The notes under the pieces were generated by a model. The model worked only from the letters and a program-made list of their open reading frames with translations. It did not search any database and was not told the origin of the DNA. 10,654 bases of DNA from positions 1-10,654 of the forward strand of contig CAZIHO010000114.1 in assembly GCA_964538875.1 (NCBI GenBank), read 5' to 3'. Positions 1 to 6,637 of the stretch are shown here, piece by piece. Position numbers and translations under genes: made by a program. Source of the stretch: CAZIHO01 sp964538875. Its GTDB lineage: Bacteria > Pseudomonadota > Gammaproteobacteria > Chromatiales > Chromatiaceae. Position 1 is the first letter of the stretch; every line of letters starts with the position of its first letter.

Positions 1-37
1 CCGCCGGGCGCCGGTGCCCCCGGCGACGGTTCTCCGT

Positions 38-1816
38 TCAGGAGCGGGGACGGATCCGCAGCGCCAACTCGTTGAGCTGGCGCGGATCCACTTCCGAGGG
101 GGCCGAGGTCAGGGGGCAGCCGGCAGTCTGGGTCTTGGGGAAGGCGATCACGTCCCGGATCGAGGGGGACCCGGTCATGAGCATCACCAGCCGATCCAGT
201 CCAAAAGCGATGCCGCCGTGGGGCGGCGCCCCGTATTTGAGGGCCCGCAGCAGGAAGCCGAACTTCTCCTCCGCTTCCTGTTCGCTGATGGACAGCAGGT
301 TGAAGACCTTGCGTTGCACCTCTTCCCGATGAATACGGATGGACCCGCCGCCAATCTCGGTACCGTTCAGCACCATGTCGTAGGCCCGCGATAGGCAGTT
401 GCCGGGATCCCCATCCAGCCGGTCCAGGTGGTCTTCTTTGGGCGAGGTAAAGGGATGGTGTAGCGCCGACCAGCGCTGGCCGTTGGCATCCCACTCGAAC
501 ATGGGGAAATCCACCACCCACAGGGGCCGCCAGTGGCCTTCCAAAAGCCCCAGGTCGTGGCCCAGCTTGACCCGCAGGGCGCCCAGGGATTCGTTGACGA
601 CTTCCGCCCGGTCGGCGCCGAAGAACACCAGATCCCCATCCTTGGCGCCGGTGCGGGCCATGATCTCCGCCAGGGCCTCATCCGGCAGGAATTTGACGAT
701 GGGCGACTGCAAGCCTTCCCGGCCCTTGTCCGGCCAGGCGTTGACCTTGATGTGGGCCAGGCCCTTGGCGCCGAAAATGGCCACGTAGTCGGAATAGGCG
801 TCGATGTCCTTGCGGGACAGGCGGGCTCCGCCGGGCACCCGCAGCGCCGCTACCCGGCCCTTGGGATCCTTGGCGGGCGCGGCGAATACCTGAAATTCCA
901 CGTCCTGCACCAAATCCGCCACGTCCACCAGTTCCAGGGGCACCCGCAGGTCCGGGCGGTCGGTGCCGAAACGGCGCATGGCCTCCGCGTAGGACATGCG
1001 GGGCAGGGGATTGGGCAGCGCCACTTCCAGGATTTCCCGGAACAGTTGCCGGATCATCGCTTCCATCAGGTTCAGGAGTTCGTCCTCGTTCAGGAACGAG
1101 GTCTCGATGTCCAACTGGGTGAATTCCGGCTGGCGGTCGGCGCGCAGGTCCTCGTCCCGGAAGCAGCGCACCACCTGGTAGTAGCGGTCCATGCCCGCCA
1201 CCATCAGCAATTGCTTGAACAACTGGGGCGATTGGGGCAGGGCGAAGAACCGGCCGGGGAAGGTGCGGCTGGGCACCAGATAGTCCCGGGCGCCTTCCGG
1301 CGTGGACTTGGTGAGCATGGGGGTTTCGATGTCCAGAAACCCGTGGCCGTCCAGGTAGTGACGCAGGGATTGGGTGATGCGGGCGCGCAGCACCAGGCGC
1401 TGCTGCATTTCCGGCCGGCGCAGGTCCAGGTAGCGATAGCGCAGGCGGATGTCTTCGTTGATTTCGTGGATATGGGCGTCCAGGGGGAAGGGCGGCGTCT
1501 CCGCCTTGTTCAGCACCTCCATCTCCAGCCCCAGCACTTCCACGGCGCCGCTGGGCAGGTCGGTATTCTCGGTGCCCTGGGGGCGTCGCCGCACCTTGCC
1601 CCGCACCCGCAGCACATATTCACTGCGGACCTGCTCGGCCATATGGAATACCGAGGACAGGTCCGGGTCCAGTACTACTTGGACCAGTCCGGCCCGGTCC
1701 CGCAAGTCGATGAAAATCACGCCGCCATGGTCCCGGCGCCGGTGTACCCAACCAAACAGATCCACGGTCTGATCCACCTGATCGAGATTGAGCTGTCCGC
1801 AATAATGGCTGCGCAT
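38..1816 (-). CDS. aspS: Aspartyl-tRNA synthetase, probably non-discriminating (Asp/Asn)
   Basis: This cytosolic class IIb synthetase charges tRNA with aspartate. At 592 aa it matches the usual bacterial length (E. coli 590). An N-terminal OB-fold anticodon-binding domain covers about residues 1-105. The catalytic core follows, split by the bacterial GAD insert at about 290-420. Motif 2 (FRDED, Arg220) and motif 3 (GLDRL, Arg542) are intact. His30 and Gly81 occupy the two anticodon-domain positions that, as I recall, mark the Pseudomonas aeruginosa enzyme charging both tRNA-Asp and tRNA-Asn; E. coli has Leu at position 30. From this I infer that the cell makes Asn-tRNA through GatCAB amidation. 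The ATG at 1816 aligns with the standard MR-x-x-YCGQL start, and an AGGA lies 10 nt upstream (1827-1830). It lies downstream of fmdB, the order common in proteobacteria. Gene identity is certain; the dual specificity is inferred. Confidence 0.98.
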   Translation of the reverse strand: MRSHYCGQLNLDQVDQTVDLFGWVHRRRDHGGVIFIDLRDRAGLVQVVLDPDLSSVFHMAEQVRSEYVLRVRGKVRRRPQGTENTDLPSGAVEVLGLEMEVLNKAETPPFPLDAHIHEINEDIRLRYRYLDLRRPEMQQRLVLRARITQSLRHYLDGHGFLDIETPMLTKSTPEGARDYLVPSRTFPGRFFALPQSPQLFKQLLMVAGMDRYYQVVRCFRDEDLRADRQPEFTQLDIETSFLNEDELLNLMEAMIRQLFREILEVALPNPLPRMSYAEAMRRFGTDRPDLRVPLELVDVADLVQDVEFQVFAAPAKDPKGRVAALRVPGGARLSRKDIDAYSDYVAIFGAKGLAHIKVNAWPDKGREGLQSPIVKFLPDEALAEIMARTGAKDGDLVFFGADRAEVVNESLGALRVKLGHDLGLLEGHWRPLWVVDFPMFEWDANGQRWSALHHPFTSPKEDHLDRLDGDPGNCLSRAYDMVLNGTEIGGGSIRIHREEVQRKVFNLLSISEQEAEEKFGFLLRALKYGAPPHGGIAFGLDRLVMLMTGSPSIRDVIAFPKTQTAGCPLTSAPSEVDPRQLNELALRIRPRS

Positions 1817-1877
1817 GCCGATGTCATCCTGGGTTAGGCCCGGGGGCGCTCATGGGAAACGCTCGGGAGGGCTAGGG

Positions 1878-1895
1878 TTCCCCCACCTGGGGGAA
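1878..1895 (-). other. Short perfect hairpin in the aspS leader
   Basis: A perfect 7-bp inverted repeat (arms 1878-1884 and 1889-1895) encloses a 4-nt loop, about 60 nt upstream of the aspS start. No T-run follows on the minus strand, so this is not a classical intrinsic terminator. It could be a leader structure of aspS or a chance GC-rich palindrome. Confidence 0.35.
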
Positions 1896-1977
1896 GGTGT
1901 GGCGCTGGCCAAGGTAGCTAGGACTGCCGCCCGCGCCGCTTGACGTTGCCAAGGGGGAGAAATGGTACGGTCGCCCC

Positions 1978-2004
1978 GGAGCGGGCGCAAGCCGCGCCGG
2001 CTCC
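1978..2004 (-). terminator. GC-rich hairpin just after fmdB, candidate terminator
   Basis: Arms at 1978-1988 and 1994-2004 form an 11-bp stem with one mismatch and a 5-nt loop, starting 17 nt past the fmdB stop on the minus strand. The following sequence lacks a proper T-run, with only a short TTTCT further on. Termination would therefore be partial or factor-assisted. It may uncouple fmdB from aspS. Confidence 0.4.
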
Positions 2005-2021
2005 CCGTGGGGGCGTGGGGC

Positions 2022-2333
2022 TCAGCTGGCGGCGGGCGGGTCCGAGCTGGCGGCTGCGGCGGGTTTGGCGCCGGAAGCAGAGGATTCCTTGGCGGCGCCG
2101 GACTCCTTGGCCGCCGCTGACTCTCCCTCGTGCAAGTTGCTTTTTTTCTGGGACGATTTGAAATCTGTCTCGTACCAGCCGCTGCCCTTTAGCCGGAAGC
2201 CGGCGGCGGAAATCAATTTGCGCAGCGCCGGCTGGCCGCAGGCGGGACAATCCTGGAGCGGCGGGTCGGAAACCTTGCGCAGGACTTCCAGGCTGTGGCC
2301 GCAGCGGTCGCAACGGTATTCGTAAATGGGCAT
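2022..2333 (-). CDS. FmdB-family small zinc-ribbon protein
   Basis: This small cytosolic protein (103 aa) is of the FmdB/CxxC_CXXC_SSSS regulatory-protein family, whose molecular role is poorly defined. It opens with the hallmark MPIYEYRC. Cys8, Cys11, Cys29 and Cys32 form two CxxC knuckles that would bind one zinc. A conserved GSGWYETDFK segment follows, and the last 35 or so residues are an Ala/Ser-rich tail that is probably disordered. A longer frame reaches 2408, but ATG 2333 is preferred: it gives the family N terminus and has AGGAG (2343-2347) 9 nt upstream. In many gammaproteobacteria this gene precedes a DUF502 membrane-protein gene and then aspS. Here aspS is next, after 205 bp, and no DUF502 frame is present. 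Family assignment is secure; function is not known. Confidence 0.9.
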   Translation of the reverse strand: MPIYEYRCDRCGHSLEVLRKVSDPPLQDCPACGQPALRKLISAAGFRLKGSGWYETDFKSSQKKSNLHEGESAAAKESGAAKESSASGAKPAAAASSDPPAAS

Positions 2334-2366
2334 GGCACCAGACTCCTTCGCTACTTGGGCGCGGGA

Positions 2367-2394
2367 AATATGGGGAAAAGGGCCACTTTTGCAA
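2367..2394 (-). promoter_or_regulatory. Candidate sigma70 promoter for fmdB
   Basis: Read on the minus strand, a TTGCAA (2389-2394) and a CATATT (2367-2372) are separated by 16 nt. Each matches the sigma70 consensus at 4 of 6 positions. A transcript would start near 2360 and give a 5' leader of about 27 nt that includes the fmdB ribosome-binding site. The geometry is good but the elements are weak. Confidence 0.35.
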
Positions 2395-2429
2395 GTCCCC
2401 TTGGGCACTGGAATGGACGGCGCGGCGAG

Positions 2430-4616
2430 TTAGAGCACCTCCTGGGGATCCACGTCCAGGGACCAACGCACTTTGCGCCCTTCCTTGAGCCGGTACAGGC
2501 CAGTCACCCAGGTCCCCAGGAAGGCTTGCAGGCGTGGCCGTTCCTGGGCCTGCACCAACAGATGAGCCCGGTAGCGCCCGGCGCGGCGCTCCATGGGCGC
2601 CGGCACCGGCCCCCAGCATTGGATGCCGTCCGGGAGGGCGCCCGCTGCGGCCAGCGCCTGGTCCAGAAACGCCCGGCTGAGCTGGGCGTCGTTGGCCTCC
2701 GCCCGCAGCAGGGCCTGGGCGGAAAAGGGCGGCAGCCCCGCCGCTTGCCGTTCCTCCAGGGCCAGGGCGGCGAAGGCTCCGTAGCCCTGCTGGAGCAGGG
2801 TTTGCAATAGAGGATGATCCGGATGGCGGGTCTGGAGTGCTACCCGGCCCGGCTTGTCAGCCCGGCCCGCCCGGCCCGCCACCTGCACGATCAACTGGGC
2901 CATGCGTTCGGCGGACCGGTAGTCGGCGCCGTACAGGCCCTGGTCCAGGTCCAGGATGCCCACCAGGGTGACGCCGGGAAAGTGGTGGCCCTTGGCCAGC
3001 ATCTGGGTGCCGAGCAGCAGGGGGTAGCGGCCGGCACGGGCGTCTTCCAGCAGCCGTTCCAGGCTACCCCGGCGGCGGGTGCTGTCCCGGTCCACCCGGG
3101 CGGCGGGCACACCGGGGAAAAGTTCCGCCAGGGTCTGTTCCAGGCGCTCGGTGCCCTGGCCCAGGGCACGTAGGTCCAGGCGCCGGCAGGCGGGACAGGC
3201 GGACGGCAGCCGGTGCCGGTAGCCGCAGTGGTGACACCAGAGCAGGGCATCTTCCTGATGTAGGGTCAGACGGGCATCGCAGGACGGACAACCAGCCACC
3301 CAGCCGCAGTCGTGACAGGTCAGCAGGGGCGCAAAGCCGCGCCGGTTCAGGAACAACAGGGCCTGCTGGCCGGCGTCCAGGGTGGCGCGTAGCAACTGAA
3401 TCAGGGCCGGCGCCAAGCCACCCCGGAGGCGGGCCGAGCGCAGGTCGATGCGATCCAGGCGCGGCGGCCGGGCGCCGCCGGCCCGTTCTGGCAGGTGTAG
3501 CCATTGGTAACGTCCCTGGCCGGCGTTGCGGAGCGTCTCCAGGGACGGCGTCGCGGAGCCCAGCACCACCGGACAACCCCGTTGATGGGCGCGCCGCACG
3601 GCCAGGTCCCGGGCGTTATAGCGAAAGCCGTCCTGCTGCTTGAACGAGAGATCATGTTCCTCGTCCACCAGGATCAGGGCTAGACGCGGCATGGGTGTGA
3701 ATAGGGCGGAGCGGGTACCCAATACCACGCCGGCGCGGCCGTCCCGGGCCAGCCACCAGTCCCGCTCCCGCTCCCCCTCGGGCCGGCCCGAATGGAGCAG
3801 CGCCACCGGGGCGCCGATACGCCGCGCCAGGCGCCGTTGTAGTTGGGGCGTCAGGCCGATTTCCGGCACCAGCACCAACACTTGGCCGTTCCGGGCCAGC
3901 ACCGCCTCGATCAGGCTCAGATAGACTTCGGTCTTGCCGCTGCCGGTGACGCCGTCCAACAGAAAGGCCCGGTAGCCGCCCAGGGCGTCCAGCACCGCAT
4001 CCACGGCATGGCGCTGGGCCTCATTGAGAGGCGGACCGCTAGCCAACGGCGCGGCGGCCGTCTCCTCCAGGAGACAGGGTTCCACCCAGCCCCGCTCCCG
4101 CAGCCCGCGCAGGGCGGCGGCATGGTCGCCTAGGGCGGCGCGCCCCAGACCGGCAGGATGGGCGCCTAGCAGTTCCAGCAGTGCCCGCTGGCGGGGTGCC
4201 CGGGCCGGCTGACCAGCGGGCAGGCCAGCGCCGGCGGGGGTCAAGCGCCAACCCTCGACCGGGGCGGAGCCCCTGACCCGGCCTTCCCGCAGTCCCTGGG
4301 GCAGCAGGCCCAGCAAGACCTCGCCGGGGGGATGGTGGTAATAGCCGGCGGCCCAGCGCAACAGGGCCAGGTCCTGTTGGCACCAGATGGGATGGGGGTC
4401 GATGACCGCCTCGATGGCTCTCAGTTCCCGCTCTGGGGCCGGCTCCCCAGACCCCACGCCCACCACCAGACCCAAGCGCCGTCCGTGCCCGAACGGCACC
4501 CATACCAGCACGCCAGGGGCCAGCTCCTGGGCGGACTGGCCCGGCGGCGGTAAATAGTCGAACCATCCCGGCAAGGGGGCATCGACGGCAACCTGGACCA
4601 CATCAAGACCCGGCAT
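2430..4616 (-). CDS. priA: Primosomal protein N', replication-restart helicase PriA
   Basis: PriA is the superfamily 2 3'-5' DNA helicase that recognises stalled or collapsed forks and starts primosome reassembly (PriB/DnaT, DnaC-DnaB). From ATG 4616 it is 728 aa (E. coli 732). About residues 1-105 form the 3'-DNA-binding domain and a winged-helix region follows. Walker A is GVTGSGKT with Lys228, and the DEEH box is at 318-321. SAT and QVAGRAGR (578-585) are helicase motifs III and VI. All eight zinc cysteines are present (434, 437, 443, 446, 461, 464, 474, 477). The frame stays open to 4739, with another ATG at 4661. ATG 4616 is chosen because MPGLDVVQVAVDAPL aligns with known PriA N termini; neither ATG has a clear Shine-Dalgarno. 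The gene is divergent from the HNH gene and follows a DnaA-box cluster. Confidence 0.97.
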   Translation of the reverse strand: MPGLDVVQVAVDAPLPGWFDYLPPPGQSAQELAPGVLVWVPFGHGRRLGLVVGVGSGEPAPERELRAIEAVIDPHPIWCQQDLALLRWAAGYYHHPPGEVLLGLLPQGLREGRVRGSAPVEGWRLTPAGAGLPAGQPARAPRQRALLELLGAHPAGLGRAALGDHAAALRGLRERGWVEPCLLEETAAAPLASGPPLNEAQRHAVDAVLDALGGYRAFLLDGVTGSGKTEVYLSLIEAVLARNGQVLVLVPEIGLTPQLQRRLARRIGAPVALLHSGRPEGERERDWWLARDGRAGVVLGTRSALFTPMPRLALILVDEEHDLSFKQQDGFRYNARDLAVRRAHQRGCPVVLGSATPSLETLRNAGQGRYQWLHLPERAGGARPPRLDRIDLRSARLRGGLAPALIQLLRATLDAGQQALLFLNRRGFAPLLTCHDCGWVAGCPSCDARLTLHQEDALLWCHHCGYRHRLPSACPACRRLDLRALGQGTERLEQTLAELFPGVPAARVDRDSTRRRGSLERLLEDARAGRYPLLLGTQMLAKGHHFPGVTLVGILDLDQGLYGADYRSAERMAQLIVQVAGRAGRADKPGRVALQTRHPDHPLLQTLLQQGYGAFAALALEERQAAGLPPFSAQALLRAEANDAQLSRAFLDQALAAAGALPDGIQCWGPVPAPMERRAGRYRAHLLVQAQERPRLQAFLGTWVTGLYRLKEGRKVRWSLDVDPQEVL

Positions 4617-4693
4617 GTTGATTGGGATGATTTGGCTCAAAAAAGGGGGGCCGGCAGCCATTTTAGCTGGGTCCGGGCGGGTCTGATTCCAGG

Positions 4694-4728
4694 CTATCCA
4701 CAGACCCTGTGGATAAAGCTGTGGAACA
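4694..4728. promoter_or_regulatory. Cluster of three DnaA-box-like 9-mers, two as a perfect dyad
   Basis: TGTGGATAA at 4708-4716 is an exact DnaA box (reverse complement TTATCCACA). CTATCCACA at 4694-4702 is one mismatch away and lies in the opposite orientation. TGTGGAACA at 4720-4728 has two mismatches. The first two form a perfect 9-bp inverted repeat (4695-4703 and 4707-4715) around a 3-nt spacer. The cluster lies 78-112 nt upstream of the priA start, inside its probable leader. It is either DnaA binding sites or, less likely, an unrelated dyad or RNA hairpin. Confidence 0.6.
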
Positions 4729-4789
4729 ACTTGGGACACTGGCCGCTAGCCCGCCCCCCTGCTCGCGGGATGCTGTGCTGATCGGAATT

Positions 4790-4850
4790 TGACCAAAATA
4801 ATTTTTTAATATGTTTCAATGAGATACTTTGACAAAGAGTAAATTCCCAC
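4790..4850. other. AT-rich tract, possible DNA-unwinding element
   Basis: About 60 bp dominated by A and T, with a T6 run at 4802-4807, sit inside strongly GC-rich surroundings. This is the most AT-rich stretch of comparable length I noticed in the window. It lies between the DnaA-box cluster and the outlying box at 4894. It also contains a promoter-like pair facing priA, which alone could explain the base composition. Confidence 0.4.
4808..4835 (-). promoter_or_regulatory. Candidate priA promoter
   Basis: On the minus strand a TTGTCA (4830-4835, 5 of 6 to the -35 consensus) is followed after 16 nt by CATATT (4808-4813, 4 of 6 to the -10). Transcription would start near 4800, giving a leader of about 185 nt to ATG 4616 that includes the DnaA-box dyad. 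AT-rich sequence makes chance matches more likely. Confidence 0.35.
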
Positions 4851-4893
4851 CCTGCGGACGGAAACTGCTGCACCGGCGGGGGCGCCAAGCCAT

Positions 4894-4902
4894 TGTGGAC
4901 AA
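4894..4902 (+). promoter_or_regulatory. Outlying DnaA-box-like 9-mer
   Basis: TGTGGACAA is one mismatch from TGTGGATAA. Its complement TTGTCCACA is a box form well known in high-GC bacteria. It lies about 165 bp from the main cluster, on the other side of the AT-rich tract, and in the same orientation as the exact box. Confidence 0.4.
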
Positions 4903-4961
4903 GCGCTCCGGACTCGGGTATGGGAGGGCCGGGCCGGCCCCGCCAGCCGGATCTTCGGGCC

Positions 4962-4973
4962 CAGTTGCAACTG
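4962..4973. promoter_or_regulatory. Perfect 12-bp palindrome CAGTTGCAACTG, candidate operator
   Basis: This uninterrupted 12-bp palindrome contains the putative -35 hexamer of the rightward promoter (4965-4970). A repressor bound there would block the promoter. No regulator gene is visible nearby and the motif is not assigned to a known regulator. Confidence 0.35.
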
Positions 4974-4992
4974 CTCCACCTGGGTGTATGAT
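4965..4992 (+). promoter_or_regulatory. Candidate sigma70 promoter for the HNH-kinase pair
   Basis: TTGCAA (4965-4970, 4 of 6) and TATGAT (4987-4992, 5 of 6) are separated by 16 nt. A transcript would begin near 4999-5000, leaving a leader of about 30 nt before ATG 5029. This argues against the in-frame GTG at 4984 as the start, since it would lie upstream of the -10. Confidence 0.5.
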
Positions 4993-5028
4993 CCTGAATC
5001 ACCTTTGGCTTCGGCCCGGTTCCCTGCC

Positions 5029-5622
5029 ATGGTGGATTTGTCACAAGCCCTATTACGCACCGACGCGGCCGGTATGCCCCTGGAATGGGTGGACTTCCGC
5101 CAAGCGGTGGGCATGTACTGCCGGGGCGAAGTCGCCTATAGCTGCGGCAATCCCCTGTTTCAGATCCGGGGCGGGATCAACGCCCGCACCCAGCGGCGCA
5201 GCCTGGTGGAAGTCAATTCCATCATCGCCACCTACAGCCACGGCCACGCCCTGGCCAAGTTGCAGCGGAATTACGTCCCACCCCTATCCAACCGCACCCT
5301 GTTCCAGCGGGACGACCACCTGTGCCTGTACTGCGGCGAGCGTTTCCCCAATCAGATGTTATCCCGGGATCATGTGCGGCCCTTGAGCCAGGGTGGCCAG
5401 ACCAGCTGGTCCAACCTGGTCACCGCCTGTTTGCGCTGCAACACCCACAAGGCGGGCCGCTCCCCGGAAGCGGCGGGCATGGAACTGCTGGCGGTGCCCT
5501 TCACCCCCACCCACGCGGAATTCATCTTCCTGCAAGGCCACCATGTCCTCGCCGATCAGATGGAATTCTTGAGCGCCCACTTCCCCCGTTCCAGCCCCCT
5601 GCACCGGCGCTTTGGACGCTGA
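5029..5622 (+). CDS. HNH endonuclease-family protein
   Basis: This 197-aa protein carries a C-terminal HNH domain (about residues 90-145), a metal-dependent nuclease fold. Cys99 and Cys102 pair with Cys134 and Cys137 as structural zinc ligands. The catalytic block is Asp114-His115, with Asn129 in the WSNL segment and Asn138 after the second CxxC. The sequence after the HNH core (VPFTPTHAEFIFLQGHHVLADQM) resembles a subgroup I recall as widespread in proteobacteria with no established role. The N-terminal 90 residues show no domain I can name. There is no signal peptide or membrane segment. ATG 5029 is chosen over GTG 4984 because a good promoter overlaps the latter; no Shine-Dalgarno is evident. 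The stop lies 4 nt before the kinase start. Nothing marks it as a restriction or homing enzyme, as there is no methylase, intron or intein nearby. Confidence 0.88.
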   Translation: MVDLSQALLRTDAAGMPLEWVDFRQAVGMYCRGEVAYSCGNPLFQIRGGINARTQRRSLVEVNSIIATYSHGHALAKLQRNYVPPLSNRTLFQRDDHLCLYCGERFPNQMLSRDHVRPLSQGGQTSWSNLVTACLRCNTHKAGRSPEAAGMELLAVPFTPTHAEFIFLQGHHVLADQMEFLSAHFPRSSPLHRRFGR

Positions 5623-5626
5623 CCAG

Positions 5627-6514
5627 ATGGACCTCTGGGCCAAGATCGGGGCGGACATCGGCGCCTGGACCGGCATTCCCTGCACGCCGGGACGGCCCAG
5701 GTCCCTGGGAGGCGGCTGCATCAACCAATCCTGGGTGTTGAGCGATGGGCGGCGGCAATTTTTCGTCAAGCTCAACGACGCCCATCGCCTGGACATGTTT
5801 CAAGCCGAGGCTGAGGGGCTCGCAGAACTGGCCCAGGCCGGCGCCTTCCGGGTGCCCGCTGCCCTGGGCACTGGCAGCCAGGGCAGCCAGGCCTATCTGG
5901 TGCTGGAATATATAGAACTTAATTCTGGACGGGGCGCCGGCCCTGCCGACGCCGGCCGGCGTCTGGCCCAACTCCATAAACGGGTGGCGGCCGGTTTCGG
6001 CTGGCGGCGGGACAACTACATCGGCGCCACGCCCCAACCCAATGGTCAGGATACTGACTGGGCCCGCTTCTGGGCGCAACGGCGGCTGGGCTTTCAACTG
6101 CAATTGGCGGCCCGCAACGGACATGGCGGACCTCTCCGCAGCCAGGGCGAGCGACTGTTAGAGCGCTTGCCGGCGCTGCTGGACCATGCCCCGCCGCCAT
6201 CCCTGCTGCATGGCGACCTATGGGGCGGCAACCTGGGTTACGCCCCGGACGGCCAGCCAGTGATCTATGATCCAGCCGTCTATTACGGCGACCGGGAAGC
6301 GGACCTGGCCATGACCGAGCTATTCGGCGGCTTCCCCCCCGCCTTTTACGCCGCCTACCGGGACGCCTGGCCCCTGGATCCGGGCTATGGCGTCCGGCGC
6401 ACCCTCTACAATCTTTACCATATTCTCAATCACCTCAACCTATTCGGCGGCGGCTATTCACGCCAAGCACTGGGGATGATTGAACAGTTATTGGCGGAAT
6501 TGGGGTCCCGGTGA
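5627..6514 (+). CDS. Fructosamine/ketosamine-3-kinase family protein (YniA-like)
   Basis: This 295-aa cytosolic protein belongs to the fructosamine kinase family, in the protein-kinase-like fold. Members phosphorylate the 3-hydroxyl of sugars on glycated amines (ribulosamines or fructosamines), which destabilises the adduct and repairs protein; the E. coli YniA homologue (286 aa) is similar along its length. The loop GGGCINQSW lies near the N terminus, and FFVK provides the ATP-binding lysine. Catalytic loop HGDLWGGN is at 195-202 with Asp197 as base. DPAVYYGDREADLAM begins with Asp215, the metal-binding aspartate. A TTG at 5612 is in frame, but ATG 5627 gives the family N terminus. It follows the HNH gene by 4 nt, suggesting translational coupling, and converges on glgP. 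Family membership is clear; the true substrate is unknown. Confidence 0.95.
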   Translation: MDLWAKIGADIGAWTGIPCTPGRPRSLGGGCINQSWVLSDGRRQFFVKLNDAHRLDMFQAEAEGLAELAQAGAFRVPAALGTGSQGSQAYLVLEYIELNSGRGAGPADAGRRLAQLHKRVAAGFGWRRDNYIGATPQPNGQDTDWARFWAQRRLGFQLQLAARNGHGGPLRSQGERLLERLPALLDHAPPPSLLHGDLWGGNLGYAPDGQPVIYDPAVYYGDREADLAMTELFGGFPPAFYAAYRDAWPLDPGYGVRRTLYNLYHILNHLNLFGGGYSRQALGMIEQLLAELGSR

Positions 6515-6580
6515 GCGGGTGCCGGGGCAAGAGATCCACCGCCACGCGCTCATTTCCTTGGTCCATCTAGGATTGCCCAT

Positions 6581-6624
6581 GCCAGCCGTAGCCGTCGCAA
6601 CGGCCGCGACGGGTTACGGCTGGC
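6581..6624 (+). terminator. Long hairpin after the kinase gene, candidate terminator
   Basis: Arms 6581-6598 and 6606-6624 pair over about 18 bp with a single bulge or mismatch around a 7-nt loop, 66 nt past the kinase stop. GGTCTTGCC follows, not a T-run. The stem is far longer than the surrounding background palindromes, so it probably ends or stabilises the kinase transcript. Confidence 0.5.
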
Positions 6625-6637
6625 GGTCTTGCCTCTG

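Larger units (their letters stand above)
4617..5028. other. 412-bp divergent intergenic region, priA / HNH gene
   Basis: No coding frame here looks real. The region holds, from left to right, three DnaA-box-like 9-mers at 4694-4728, an AT-rich tract at about 4790-4850, a fourth DnaA-like box at 4894-4902, a GC palindrome (4931-4940) and a 12-bp palindrome (4962-4973). Promoter-like elements face both directions. GATC occurs three times between about 4779 and 4992. It could be a shared regulatory region, a DnaA titration or regulation site, or an origin-like element. Confidence 0.6.

Noticed and set aside
1..37. Hairpin after aspS at the window edge
   Set aside because: The stem is only about 6 bp with a long loop and no T-run, and the sequence is cut by the window end.
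533..1837. 434-codon open frame on the plus strand opposite aspS
   Set aside because: It lies wholly antisense to a clear aspS and has the Gln/His/Gly/Val-rich make-up expected of the antisense frame of a GC-rich gene. It has no recognisable domain.
1918..2619. 233-codon minus-strand frame across the fmdB start and priA end
   Set aside because: It is out of frame with both conserved genes, Pro/Arg/Gly-rich and without motifs. It therefore cannot be the missing DUF502 gene.
4617..4739. N-terminal extension of PriA up to 4739
   Set aside because: The added residues do not resemble PriA N termini, which begin about where ATG 4616 lies, and they would run through the DnaA-box dyad.
4984..5028. 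GTG start extending the HNH protein by 15 residues
   Set aside because: The GTG overlaps the region of the -10 element TATGAT, so it would precede the likely transcript start, and it has no ribosome-binding site.
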